From contig NZ_JAAZQD010000003.1 in NCBI RefSeq assembly GCF_012395255.1, positions 186,001 through 250,000 of the forward strand: 64,000 bases of DNA, read 5' to 3'. Each line of letters starts with the position of its first letter. Position 1 is the stretch's first letter. The position numbers and the translations under genes were made by a program. Below, piece after piece: positions 1 to 7,903 of the stretch. Origin of the DNA: Oleiagrimonas citrea (GTDB lineage: Bacteria > Pseudomonadota > Gammaproteobacteria > Xanthomonadales > Rhodanobacteraceae). The notes under the pieces were generated by a model. It was not told the origin of the DNA. It saw nothing but the letters and a program-made list of their open reading frames with translations, and did not search any database.

Positions 1-1794
1 ATCGTGCAGACCATCGCCTCGGCGGCGGGCTGCCTCTCGGCGATCATCTTCGTGCTGCCGGGCATGGTCATCGTCGGCTGGTGGGCCGGTTTCCCATACT
101 GGGAGACCGCGGCGATCTGCGGACTGGGCGGCATTCTCGGCGTGATGTACTCGATTCCGCTGCGTCGCGCACTGGTGACCAATTCCGATCTGCCGTATCC
201 AGAAGGCGTGGCCTGCGCCGAAGTGCTCAAGGTCGGCGACAGCCACCGCAGCGCCGACGCCGATGCGGACGCGGCCGAAGTCGCCCGCTCGGGCTTCCGT
301 GCCGTGGTAGTGGGAGCGCTGGTCTCGGCGGGCTTCGCCGTGGTCGAGGCCACGCGCATCTTCGCCAAGGATGTCAGCGCGTATTTCCATGTCGGCGACC
401 GCGGCGCGGCGACCGGCTTCGATTTCAGTCTGTCCTTCGCGCTGCTGGCCGTCGGTCATCTGGTCGGCTTGTGGGTTGGCGTGTCGATGCTGCTGGGCAC
501 CCTGATCGCCTGGGGCTGGGCGGTGCCTCACTACACCCTGCTGGCGCACGCCACGGGCACGGCCGCCGAAGTCGCAGGTGCAGCCTTCGGCCAGAAGGTG
601 CGGTTCCTGGGCGCGGGCACCATCGCCGCGGCCGCCGTGTGGACGCTGCTGAAGCTGGTCAAACCGGTCTATACGGGCCTGACCGACGCCATGCGCTCGA
701 CCAAGTTGCGCAAGAGCGGTCAGGGCGCCAGCCTGCCGCGCACCGAACACGACCTGCCGATCGGCATCGTGGCCGTGGTCACGCTGGTATGCATGCTGCC
801 GATCGCCTGGCTGCTGGGTGATTTCAGCGTCGGCGCCGGGCTGGGCTCGCAGATGTGGCTGCTGGTCATCGGCGGCGTAGTGTTCATCGCGCTGATGAGC
901 TTTTTCGTGGCGTCGGTGTGCGGCTACATGGCCGGCCTGGTCGGTTCCTCCAACAGCCCGCTGTCGGGGATCGGCATCTTGGTCATCGTGATCGCCTCGG
1001 TGCTGCTGGCGCTGGGCGTGCAGTCGAGCCTGCCGCCGGAAGCGGGCAAGGCGCTGGTGGCGTTCGCGCTGTTCGCTTCGTCGGTGGTGTTCGCCGGCGC
1101 GACCATCGCCAACGACAACCTGCAGGATCTGAAGACCGGCCAGCTGGTCGACGCCACGCCGTGGAAGCAGCAGGTGGCGCTGGTGATCGGCGTCATCGCC
1201 GGTGCGCTGATCATTCCGTTCGTGATGAACATGCTCAACCAGGCTTATGGCTTCGTCGGCGCGGCGAACGCCACCAAGGACGCCCTCGCGGCGCCGCAGG
1301 CGGGCCTGATCTCGGCGCTGGCCCAGGGCGTGTTGCAGCACAACATCGAGTGGAGCCTGATCTGGACCGGCGCCGGCATCGGCGCGGTCATCATCGTCAT
1401 CGACGAACTGCTGGGCCTGCGCGGCACTTCCATGCGGCTGCCGCCGCTGGCGGTCGGTCTGGGTATCTACCTGCCGTCGGAGATCACCCTGATGATCGTG
1501 GTCGGCGCCTTCGTCGGCTGGTACTTCGACCGTCGCGCCGCACGTGCGCCGAAACCGGCTGCGACGCGTCAGTTGGGCGTGCTGATGTCTTCCGGTCTGA
1601 TCGTGGGTGAGAGCATCATCGGCGTGATCATTGCCGCCATCGTCGTGTTCTCCGGCAACGAGCATCCGCTGGCGCTGGTCGGCGATGGCTTCGAGCACGC
1701 TTCGGTGTGGGTCGGCGGAGCCGCCTTTATTGCCGTACTGGCGGCCCTGTACATGTGGGTGAGCCGCCTGGGACGCCCGAACGGCGCACGCTGA
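1..1794 (+). CDS. OPT family oligopeptide transporter, 5' truncated by window edge
   Basis: Integral inner-membrane transporter of the OPT/YSL superfamily, which imports small peptides or metal chelates by proton symport. The reading frame is open from the first base, so about 60 N-terminal residues probably lie upstream; an in-frame GTG at 4 is not taken as the real start. The 597 visible codons are almost continuous hydrophobic helices, about 14 segments, broken by a charged cytoplasmic loop near codons 225-250 (TKLRKSGQGASLPRTEHDLP). The stretch SDLPYPEGVACAEVLKVG (codons 61-78) is the conserved proline/glycine-rich loop of prokaryotic OPT proteins. The stop is followed by a convergent diguanylate cyclase gene. 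The substrate cannot be told from sequence. Confidence 0.9.
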   Translation: MVQTIASAAGCLSAIIFVLPGMVIVGWWAGFPYWETAAICGLGGILGVMYSIPLRRALVTNSDLPYPEGVACAEVLKVGDSHRSADADADAAEVARSGFRAVVVGALVSAGFAVVEATRIFAKDVSAYFHVGDRGAATGFDFSLSFALLAVGHLVGLWVGVSMLLGTLIAWGWAVPHYTLLAHATGTAAEVAGAAFGQKVRFLGAGTIAAAAVWTLLKLVKPVYTGLTDAMRSTKLRKSGQGASLPRTEHDLPIGIVAVVTLVCMLPIAWLLGDFSVGAGLGSQMWLLVIGGVVFIALMSFFVASVCGYMAGLVGSSNSPLSGIGILVIVIASVLLALGVQSSLPPEAGKALVAFALFASSVVFAGATIANDNLQDLKTGQLVDATPWKQQVALVIGVIAGALIIPFVMNMLNQAYGFVGAANATKDALAAPQAGLISALAQGVLQHNIEWSLIWTGAGIGAVIIVIDELLGLRGTSMRLPPLAVGLGIYLPSEITLMIVVGAFVGWYFDRRAARAPKPAATRQLGVLMSSGLIVGESIIGVIIAAIVVFSGNEHPLALVGDGFEHASVWVGGAAFIAVLAALYMWVSRLGRPNGAR

Positions 1795-1861
1795 TTCGCG
1801 GTATCTGCGCATCCGGCCGGCGAGAGAGCTTCTTCCTCGCCGGCCGGATGCACGCCGTCCA

Positions 1862-2791
1862 TTACTTCTCGACGGGGTGTTTCGGGATTTCCGCCTCGAG
1901 ATCCATGGACGCCTCCCATTTGCAGGTGCGATTGCGCCCGCCATTCTTGGCGGCGAACATCGCATGGTCGGCCCGGTCGATGCTCAATTCGACGTTGAGC
2001 GAGGCGTCCAGTTCCGCCAGGCCAATGGATACGGTCACTTTGACGTCGGCGCCATTCACGGTGGTCAGCACGGAATCGGCCAGTTTCCTGCGCAGGCGTT
2101 CCGTGATGTCCCACCCCGCTTCGATGTTGGTGTAAGGCAGTACGATCAGGAATTCCTCGCCGCCGAACCGGAAGATACGGTCGTACGGACGCAGGATGTC
2201 GCGGATCACGCGGACGGAGCCGGCGAGCACATCGTCGCCGACGATATGGCCGTAGGTGTCGTTGACGTTCTTGAAATGATCGATGTCCAGCATGGCGAGG
2301 GTGCACGACTGCGACATGCGGAAGACCAGGGCCTGCATCTCGCGCAGCGCTGCCAGCATGCCGGTACGGTTTTCGGCGCCGGTGAGCGTATCGGTGCGGT
2401 AGAGGGACTCGTCGATCTCGCGATTCATCGACATCAGCTCCAGGCGCAATCGATCCAGTGCGCTGGCGAAGTTGTCGTATTCGGTGACTTCGATGGCATG
2501 CCCGGCGTCGACTTCCTGAAGCATGTGCGCGGCAATCTGATGCATGCGCTTGTGCTCGAACTCCATGGCCGTGAAGGCCTGGTGTTCGCGCAGATTCTCG
2601 GTGACGTCGCTGTAGTACCACTGGCCGAAACGGCAGAGCTTGTGAGCGTCGGGAGCCACGTCGCGCTGATCGTGGTTCAGACCGCACACGATCGTGCGGA
2701 TGATGTCCTTGTGCCAGTGTTCGTGGTTGTACAGGGCCTGCTTCAGTTGAGAGGCCACGGACTGCAACTGCTCACGACCGATCGACAGCAT
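1862..2791 (-). CDS. CZB-domain diguanylate cyclase (DgcZ-like)
   Basis: Cytoplasmic enzyme predicted to make cyclic di-GMP from two GTP under control of a zinc-binding sensor. Residues 1-~120 are a CZB domain with the zinc ligand pattern H23, C53 (in KLCRFGQW), H80 and H84, the same spacing as in E. coli DgcZ/YdeH. Residues ~130-295 are a GGDEF domain: D169-I-D171-HFK metal site, GGEEF active site at 210-214, and an intact inhibitory I-site R201-x-x-D204 five residues upstream, which predicts product inhibition. 309 residues, close to DgcZ (about 296). No transmembrane segment. Monocistronic; zinc-controlled biofilm or adhesion signalling is inferred from DgcZ. Confidence 0.93.
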   Translation of the reverse strand: MLSIGREQLQSVASQLKQALYNHEHWHKDIIRTIVCGLNHDQRDVAPDAHKLCRFGQWYYSDVTENLREHQAFTAMEFEHKRMHQIAAHMLQEVDAGHAIEVTEYDNFASALDRLRLELMSMNREIDESLYRTDTLTGAENRTGMLAALREMQALVFRMSQSCTLAMLDIDHFKNVNDTYGHIVGDDVLAGSVRVIRDILRPYDRIFRFGGEEFLIVLPYTNIEAGWDITERLRRKLADSVLTTVNGADVKVTVSIGLAELDASLNVELSIDRADHAMFAAKNGGRNRTCKWEASMDLEAEIPKHPVEK

Positions 2792-2925
2792 ATGCGAACT
2801 CCTTGCCCGGCGGGTGGACGTACAAGCGGAAGCTCGTGCAGTGTAACGAATGCCTCGATGAGATTTTTCGTTTCTTGCGTTGTCGTTCGAGAAGGGTGAA
2901 CCGGTCGATGTCCCCGGCGCGCGTC

Positions 2926-3600
2926 TCAGTGATTATCCGGCGGGTCTGCGTCGACATGAATCTCCAGACCGTCCACGCTGACGCGCTGACCCGCACGGAT
3001 CTTGCAGGTCTTGCGCAGCTCGACCTCGCCGTCGACCCGCACGGCGCCGCTGGCGACCAGAGCCTTGCCGGCACCGCCGCTGTCGCAGACGCCCGTGAGT
3101 TTCAGCAACTGATTGAGTTCGACATATTCGCCGCGCAGGTGGAAGTCTTCGCGCTGATGTTCACCCGTTGGCGTATCCGCGCTCATGTCCACATGCACGG
3201 CGACGAAGCAGAAAAAGGGAATCCGCGCCTGCGCCCAGCTCGCGGCAACTTCGTCGAGGATGTCCAGGAGCATGTCGAAGTCGTGCGGGTGGGCGTCGTG
3301 CAGTGCCTGGGCTTCGTCCAGCAGCAGGACATAGCCCTGGGCGGGCAGCCAGGACAGGTCAGCCAGCGAGTCGACCAATGCGTCCCAGTTGCGGCCGAAC
3401 TCCGATGGAAATGCCAGCGCAACGGCCAGCGTGTCGAATAGGGCGGCCTTGTCGGCACAATCACCCAGGTCCACGCGACGCATGCAGATGTCGTCCGCGT
3501 GATCGGCCCGTGCGACCTGCTCCAGGTCGTCGTCCGTGACCAGATAGACCCCCGACTGATCCGGGTCGTCGAGATCGATGCGGGCGGCTTGGGTGTTCAC
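2926..3600 (-). CDS. Barstar-type RNase inhibitor fused to S4 RNA-binding domain
   Basis: Cytoplasmic 224-residue protein with two domains. Residues ~15-137 are barstar-like, with the signature PSEFGRNWDALVDSLADLSW (65-84) carrying the acidic helix that plugs barnase-type active sites. Residues ~152-217 are an S4 RNA-binding domain of the YbcJ type (LLKLTG, GGAGKALVASGAVRVDG, RKTCKI). Its ATG overlaps the stop of the secreted RNase gene by 4 nt (ATGA), so the two are co-translated and this is the expected self-protection protein. Odd point: barstar and S4 are normally separate. An internal Met139 with an ATGA at 3183-3186 sits exactly at the junction, so a one-base indel could also have merged two overlapping genes. 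Confidence 0.85.
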   Translation of the reverse strand: MNTQAARIDLDDPDQSGVYLVTDDDLEQVARADHADDICMRRVDLGDCADKAALFDTLAVALAFPSEFGRNWDALVDSLADLSWLPAQGYVLLLDEAQALHDAHPHDFDMLLDILDEVAASWAQARIPFFCFVAVHVDMSADTPTGEHQREDFHLRGEYVELNQLLKLTGVCDSGGAGKALVASGAVRVDGEVELRKTCKIRAGQRVSVDGLEIHVDADPPDNH

Positions 3601-4004
3601 GGTTGCACCTTGAAGGAACGGAAACTGCGGTAGTGGTCGTCGGTGTAATAGAAGATTTCGGGCGGAACTCCGCCCGTCACGATACGCCGTGCGCCGCGTG
3701 TGCGCAGGCCGGGCGTCGGTACGGTGTATTCATGGTAGTAGCCGCGCGGCTTGTCGGGCAGTAGGCGCTCGCGATTGCCGAAGACGACGCCGTCGCGGCG
3801 ATACGGGAACGGCCCGCCGCGCCGGATACTCGCCACGGTTTGCCGGGCTTCGGGCGGCAGGAAAGCGGGCAGGGCGAGCGCGGACGACTCCGATTTCGCG
3901 ACAGGCGTCGGTGATGTCGTTCGAGGGGCGTGCTCGGGCTGCTGCCACAGATGGAAGGCCAGGGCAGCGGCAATCAGCATCGCGACGAGTAGCAGGCGGC
4001 GCAT
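3597..4004 (-). CDS. Secreted barnase/RNase Sa-like guanyl-specific ribonuclease
   Basis: Predicted exported RNase of the N1/T1/barnase family, which cuts RNA after guanosine. Residues 1-~17 form an uncleaved anchor or signal peptide (MRRLLLVAMLIAAALAFHL); the catalytic domain covers ~46-135. Family residues are in place: general base E92 (YYHEYTV), R103 and R107 (RGARRIVTG) and the general acid H124 in YTDDHYRSF, matching barnase KTTDHYQTF. VVFGNRERLLP (73-83) matches the barnase FSNREGKLP loop. First gene of a two-gene unit, followed by its putative inhibitor with a 4-nt overlap. Divergent from the esterase at 4146. Could be a nutritional RNase or a contact-independent toxin. Confidence 0.9.
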   Translation of the reverse strand: MRRLLLVAMLIAAALAFHLWQQPEHAPRTTSPTPVAKSESSALALPAFLPPEARQTVASIRRGGPFPYRRDGVVFGNRERLLPDKPRGYYHEYTVPTPGLRTRGARRIVTGGVPPEIFYYTDDHYRSFRSFKVQP

Positions 4005-4145
4005 GGCGGTCGTGTACGGTGACGGGGAGGCTCAGTCTACCGCCACGAGCGGGGTGTTTCGCGACGGTTCAGGACCATGACTTTCGGATGTGTGCACCCG
4101 CGCGCGTGCAGGTCCACAATGGGCGGGTTCATCAGGGAGCCTGTC

Positions 4146-5804
4146 ATGATCCGAATTCTCCGCTCACTTGCGGTGCCGGCGCTGTTCGCGCTGCTGCTGG
4201 CGCCGGTCGCGGCCAAGCCCGCAGCCCCCGAGGCCCGCACCCAGATGGTTCGCGTCACGCTCGACGCTGCCATGAAGACGCCGACCTCCGGTCGCCTGCT
4301 GATTTTCGCCATGCCGCTGCAGGACGCGAAGGCTGCCGCGCACGGCGGTCCGCTGGAGACGGTCGACACCAGTCCGTTCGAACCGACCAAGACGGCGGTC
4401 GCGGCCATGGAAGTCGCGCATATCGCGCCCGGCGGCACCGTGCGGATGGACGCCGACGAAGTGGCCTTCCCGCGGCCGTTCTCGCAACTGGCGTCCGGTG
4501 AGTACGCCGTGCAGGCGGTGCTCGACGTCAACCACAACTACAACTACGGCGGTCGCGGCGAAGGCGACCTGGTCAGCAAGGTGGTGACCGTGCGTCTGGG
4601 CGGTGTTCATGCCGCGACCCCATCGCTGACGTTGAGCCGGGTGCTGCCGGCGCGCATGCAGCCGTGGAAACTGCCGGCGCGCGCGTCCGAAGCCGCGCGC
4701 AAGCGCATGCAGCCGTCGCTGGATGCCGCGAAGGCGCACAGCCGCGAGATCGATTTCGTCAGTCCCGCGCTGACCGCGTTCTGGGGGCGTCCGATCCACA
4801 TGCGCGGCTGGGTACTGCTGCCGCCGGGCTATGCCGAGCACAAACAGCGGCATTACCCGACGGTGTACTTCACCCACGGTTTCAGCGCGAACCTGACCAC
4901 GCTCACCTACAGTGCCGGGTCCGCCTGGAAACGGATGGCCGACGGCGAGACGCCGCCGATGATCTGGGTGTTCCTGGACCAGTCCGGCCCGACCGGCACC
5001 AACGAGTTCGCCGATTCGGTCAACAACGGTCCGTGGGGCACAGCGTTGACCACCGAGCTGATGCCGAAGCTGGAGTCGGAGTACCGCATGGACGGGCGTC
5101 CCAGCGGTCGTTTCCTGACCGGGCATTCCTCGGGCGGCTGGGCCACGCTGTGGCTGCAGGTGCGTTATCCGAAGATCTTCGGCGGTACCTGGTCGACCTC
5201 GCCCGATCCCAGCGATTTCCATGACTTCACCGGCCCGGATCTGTATGCCCCGCACGCCAACGTCTACCGCAAGCCGGACGGTTCGCCGTGGCCGCTGGTG
5301 CGCGACAAGGGCAAGGTGATCGCCACGTTCGAGCAGTTCGCCAAGCTCGAGCGCGTGCTGGGTCCCTACGGCGGTCAGATGGCCTCGTTCGAGTGGGTGT
5401 TCTCGCCCAGGGGCAAGGACGGTCGTCCCGAGCAGATGTTCGATCGCGCGACCGGCGACGTGAATCCGAAGGTGGTCGACTACTGGCGCGACCACTACGA
5501 CATCGCCCATCGCCTCCAGGCGCACTGGTCGCAGCTGAAGCCGTATCTGAACGGCAAGATCCACGTCTACGTGGGCACCGCCGACACGTTCTACCTGGAC
5601 GGCTCGGCGCACAAGCTGAAGGCGGTGCTGGATCGTCTCGGCGCGAAGGCCTCCGTCGACTTCATCCCGGGCAAGACGCATTTCGACATCTACGCCAAGG
5701 GTGGCGACCGCGAATGGCTGCACAAGGAGATCGCCTGGCAGATGTACCGGGTGGCGCGGCCGAAGGCGAAGATTCCACTGGAATACACCGCGACCACACC
5801 GTAA
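4146..5804 (+). CDS. Secreted esterase of the enterochelin-esterase-like family (alpha/beta hydrolase)
   Basis: Exported 552-residue hydrolase. The ATG at 4146 is chosen because it opens a clean signal peptide (IRILRSLAVPALFALLLAPVAA) and follows a GGGAG-type site; the frame stays open upstream to 4077. Residues ~25-170 form an N-terminal beta-rich module, and ~190-540 an esterase D/PF00756 domain with nucleophile S328 in GHSSGG (326-331) and a plausible terminal histidine in GKTHFDIY. The substrate is unknown; the family includes siderophore, acyl-sugar and feruloyl esterases. Only 61 nt separate it from the M1 peptidase gene, so the two may be co-transcribed. Confidence 0.85.
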   Translation: MIRILRSLAVPALFALLLAPVAAKPAAPEARTQMVRVTLDAAMKTPTSGRLLIFAMPLQDAKAAAHGGPLETVDTSPFEPTKTAVAAMEVAHIAPGGTVRMDADEVAFPRPFSQLASGEYAVQAVLDVNHNYNYGGRGEGDLVSKVVTVRLGGVHAATPSLTLSRVLPARMQPWKLPARASEAARKRMQPSLDAAKAHSREIDFVSPALTAFWGRPIHMRGWVLLPPGYAEHKQRHYPTVYFTHGFSANLTTLTYSAGSAWKRMADGETPPMIWVFLDQSGPTGTNEFADSVNNGPWGTALTTELMPKLESEYRMDGRPSGRFLTGHSSGGWATLWLQVRYPKIFGGTWSTSPDPSDFHDFTGPDLYAPHANVYRKPDGSPWPLVRDKGKVIATFEQFAKLERVLGPYGGQMASFEWVFSPRGKDGRPEQMFDRATGDVNPKVVDYWRDHYDIAHRLQAHWSQLKPYLNGKIHVYVGTADTFYLDGSAHKLKAVLDRLGAKASVDFIPGKTHFDIYAKGGDREWLHKEIAWQMYRVARPKAKIPLEYTATTP

Positions 5805-5865
5805 AACCACAGGGCGTCGCCGCGAGCCGGTGGCGCCCGTCTGCTTTCCCCAGGGCACAAGAACC

Positions 5866-7860
5866 ATGCAACGATTCCCCCTCCTTTCCGTGTTCACGGC
5901 GTGCGCCGTGCTGCTCGCGGGCGCGGTCCACGCGGCGAGCACGCCTACCGCCCCGAATCCCGGCCGTTTCAATCCGCTGCAGACCTTCGCGCCGTTCGCC
6001 TACCAGTACCCGGTGAACCGCTACCGTTCGGCCAGCGGTATTCCCGGTCCGGACTACTGGCAGAACCGCGCCGATTACGCGATCCGCGCGACGCTGGACC
6101 CGGCGACGAAGATGCTCAGCGCCAGCGAGATCATCACCTACACCAACCACAGTCCCGACACGCTGCATATGCTGTGGCTGCAGTTGGATCAGAACCGCTA
6201 CCGCACCGATGCGCGCGGCAATTTCTCCGGTAGCAAGGAGCCGGATTTCGCCAGCCACACCGACGGGTACCGGCTGAAGGCAGTCGAAGTCGCGCAGGGC
6301 GGGGCGTTCGAGAACGCGCACTACCAGATCAGCGACACGCGCATGCGCGTCGACCTGCCGCACGGCTTGAAGCCGAAGGACGGAACGCTGCGCCTGCGCA
6401 TCGTCTACGACTACACCGTGCCGAGTCGCTTTGGCGGTCGCACCGACTGGTACGCGACCAAGAATGGCGATGTCTACGAGATCGCGCAGTGGTTCCCGCG
6501 CATGGCCGTGTACGATGACTTGCGCGGCTGGGACACGCTGCCGTACCTCAACAATGAGTTCTACCTGGAGTACGGCGACATCGACTACCGCGTCACTGTG
6601 CCGGCGAACATGATCGTGGCCGGTTCCGGCGAATTGGTGAATCCAGACGCGGTGCTGAGCAAGGCCCAGCGCGAGCGCTTGGCCAAGGCACGCGGCAGCG
6701 AGAAGACGGTGATGATCCGCACGCCGGCTGAAGTCGAGGCTGCTGCGCGCGCTCCGCAGCCGAAGGGCACCAAGACCTGGCACTTCCGCATGCACGACAC
6801 CCGCGACGTGGCCTTCGGCGCCTCGGCTGCCTATGTGTGGGACGCGGCGCGCATCGACCTGCCCAGCGGCAAGCACGCGATGGCGATGTCGGTGTATCCG
6901 GTCGAGAGCCTGCACGGCAAGGGCCACTGGCAGGATTCCACGCAGTTCGTGAAGCACACCATCGAGTATTTCTCCAAGCGCTGGTTCGAGTACCCGTGGC
7001 CGAACGCTATCGCCGAGGCCGGGCAGGTCGGCGGCATGGAGTATCCGGGCATCGCCTTCGACTGGTGGAAGCTCGGCGGCAAGCCCCTGTTCGGCATCAC
7101 CACGCACGAGGTCGGACATTTCTGGTTTCCGATGATCGTCGGCTTCAACGAACGTCGCGCCGCGTGGATGGATGAGGGCTTCAACACCTACGTCGACATG
7201 CGTGCCGCACTGGACTACGAGGGCGGCAAGTACGCGCCCAAGTGCGACGCCGAGTACGCGCCCAAGTGCGGCAATCCGGTCGATGAGATCCAGTCCGTGC
7301 TGGACGATGCCGATGCGCCGCCGATCCTGACCAAGCCGGACATGATCCGCGAGAAGTACCGGCACCCGGTGACCTACTTCAAGTCGGCGCTGGGTCTGAA
7401 CCTGCTGCGCGAGCAGATTCTCGGTCCCGAGCGCTTCGATGTCGCGTTCCGTCGCTTCGTGCATGCCTGGGCGTTCAAGCATCCGACGCCGTCGGACTTC
7501 TTCCGCGCCATGGACAGCGGCGCCGGCGAGGACCTGTCGTGGTTCTGGAACGGTTGGTACCGGCACAACTGGTCACTGGACATGGCCGTGACTGGCGTTC
7601 GCTACATCGGCGGCAAGCCGGCCAACGGCGCTAGCGTGACGGTCGCCAATCTCGATCGGCTGGTGATGCCGGCGACCCTGCGCGTGACCTACGTGGACGG
7701 CACACATGTGGACGTGCGCGTGCCGGTGGCGACGTGGCTGCAGCACCATCGCTTCGATGTGCTGGTGCCGGGCGACAAGGCGGTGAAGTCGGCGACCATC
7801 GATCCCGATCACGCGATTCCCGACGGCCATCGCGGCAACAACACCTTCACGGTGCATTGA
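5866..7860 (+). CDS. Secreted M1-family zinc metallopeptidase
   Basis: Exported aminopeptidase-type protein, 664 residues. The start at ATG 5866 opens a signal peptide (RFPLLSVFTACAVLLAGAVHA). The gluzincin site is complete: H414-E-V-G-H418 followed 19 residues later by E437 in WMDEGFNTY, giving the HEXXH-x18-E zinc set of M1. The exopeptidase motif before it is GGMEYPGI, equivalent to GAMEN, so the classic N-terminal-amine-binding pattern is modified. Immediately after the catalytic region lies a short duplicated stretch, KYAPKCDAEYAPKCGNP. Likely periplasmic or extracellular peptide scavenging, together with the upstream esterase. Confidence 0.9.
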   Translation: MQRFPLLSVFTACAVLLAGAVHAASTPTAPNPGRFNPLQTFAPFAYQYPVNRYRSASGIPGPDYWQNRADYAIRATLDPATKMLSASEIITYTNHSPDTLHMLWLQLDQNRYRTDARGNFSGSKEPDFASHTDGYRLKAVEVAQGGAFENAHYQISDTRMRVDLPHGLKPKDGTLRLRIVYDYTVPSRFGGRTDWYATKNGDVYEIAQWFPRMAVYDDLRGWDTLPYLNNEFYLEYGDIDYRVTVPANMIVAGSGELVNPDAVLSKAQRERLAKARGSEKTVMIRTPAEVEAAARAPQPKGTKTWHFRMHDTRDVAFGASAAYVWDAARIDLPSGKHAMAMSVYPVESLHGKGHWQDSTQFVKHTIEYFSKRWFEYPWPNAIAEAGQVGGMEYPGIAFDWWKLGGKPLFGITTHEVGHFWFPMIVGFNERRAAWMDEGFNTYVDMRAALDYEGGKYAPKCDAEYAPKCGNPVDEIQSVLDDADAPPILTKPDMIREKYRHPVTYFKSALGLNLLREQILGPERFDVAFRRFVHAWAFKHPTPSDFFRAMDSGAGEDLSWFWNGWYRHNWSLDMAVTGVRYIGGKPANGASVTVANLDRLVMPATLRVTYVDGTHVDVRVPVATWLQHHRFDVLVPGDKAVKSATIDPDHAIPDGHRGNNTFTVH

Positions 7861-7864
7861 ACAC

Positions 7865-7891
7865 GACGCCGGCGCCCCTCGCGCCGGCGTC
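7865..7891. terminator. Bidirectional hairpin between convergent genes
   Basis: A perfect 11-bp inverted repeat, GACGCCGGCGC, with a 5-nt loop lies between the stop codons of the M1 peptidase and the minus-strand hydrolase. There is no long T tract on either side, so it may be a weak or Rho-assisted terminator or serve as a 3'-end stabiliser. Confidence 0.6.
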
Positions 7892-7903
7892 TTCGCATGA
7901 GGG

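Noticed and set aside
4164-5972. 602-codon minus-strand open frame opposite the esterase
   Set aside because: Arg/Val/Gly-rich composition typical of antisense frames in GC-rich genes; no motif.
5662-7566. 634-codon minus-strand open frame opposite the M1 peptidase
   Set aside because: Shadow frame; the plus strand encodes a complete M1 peptidase with HEXXH and signal peptide.
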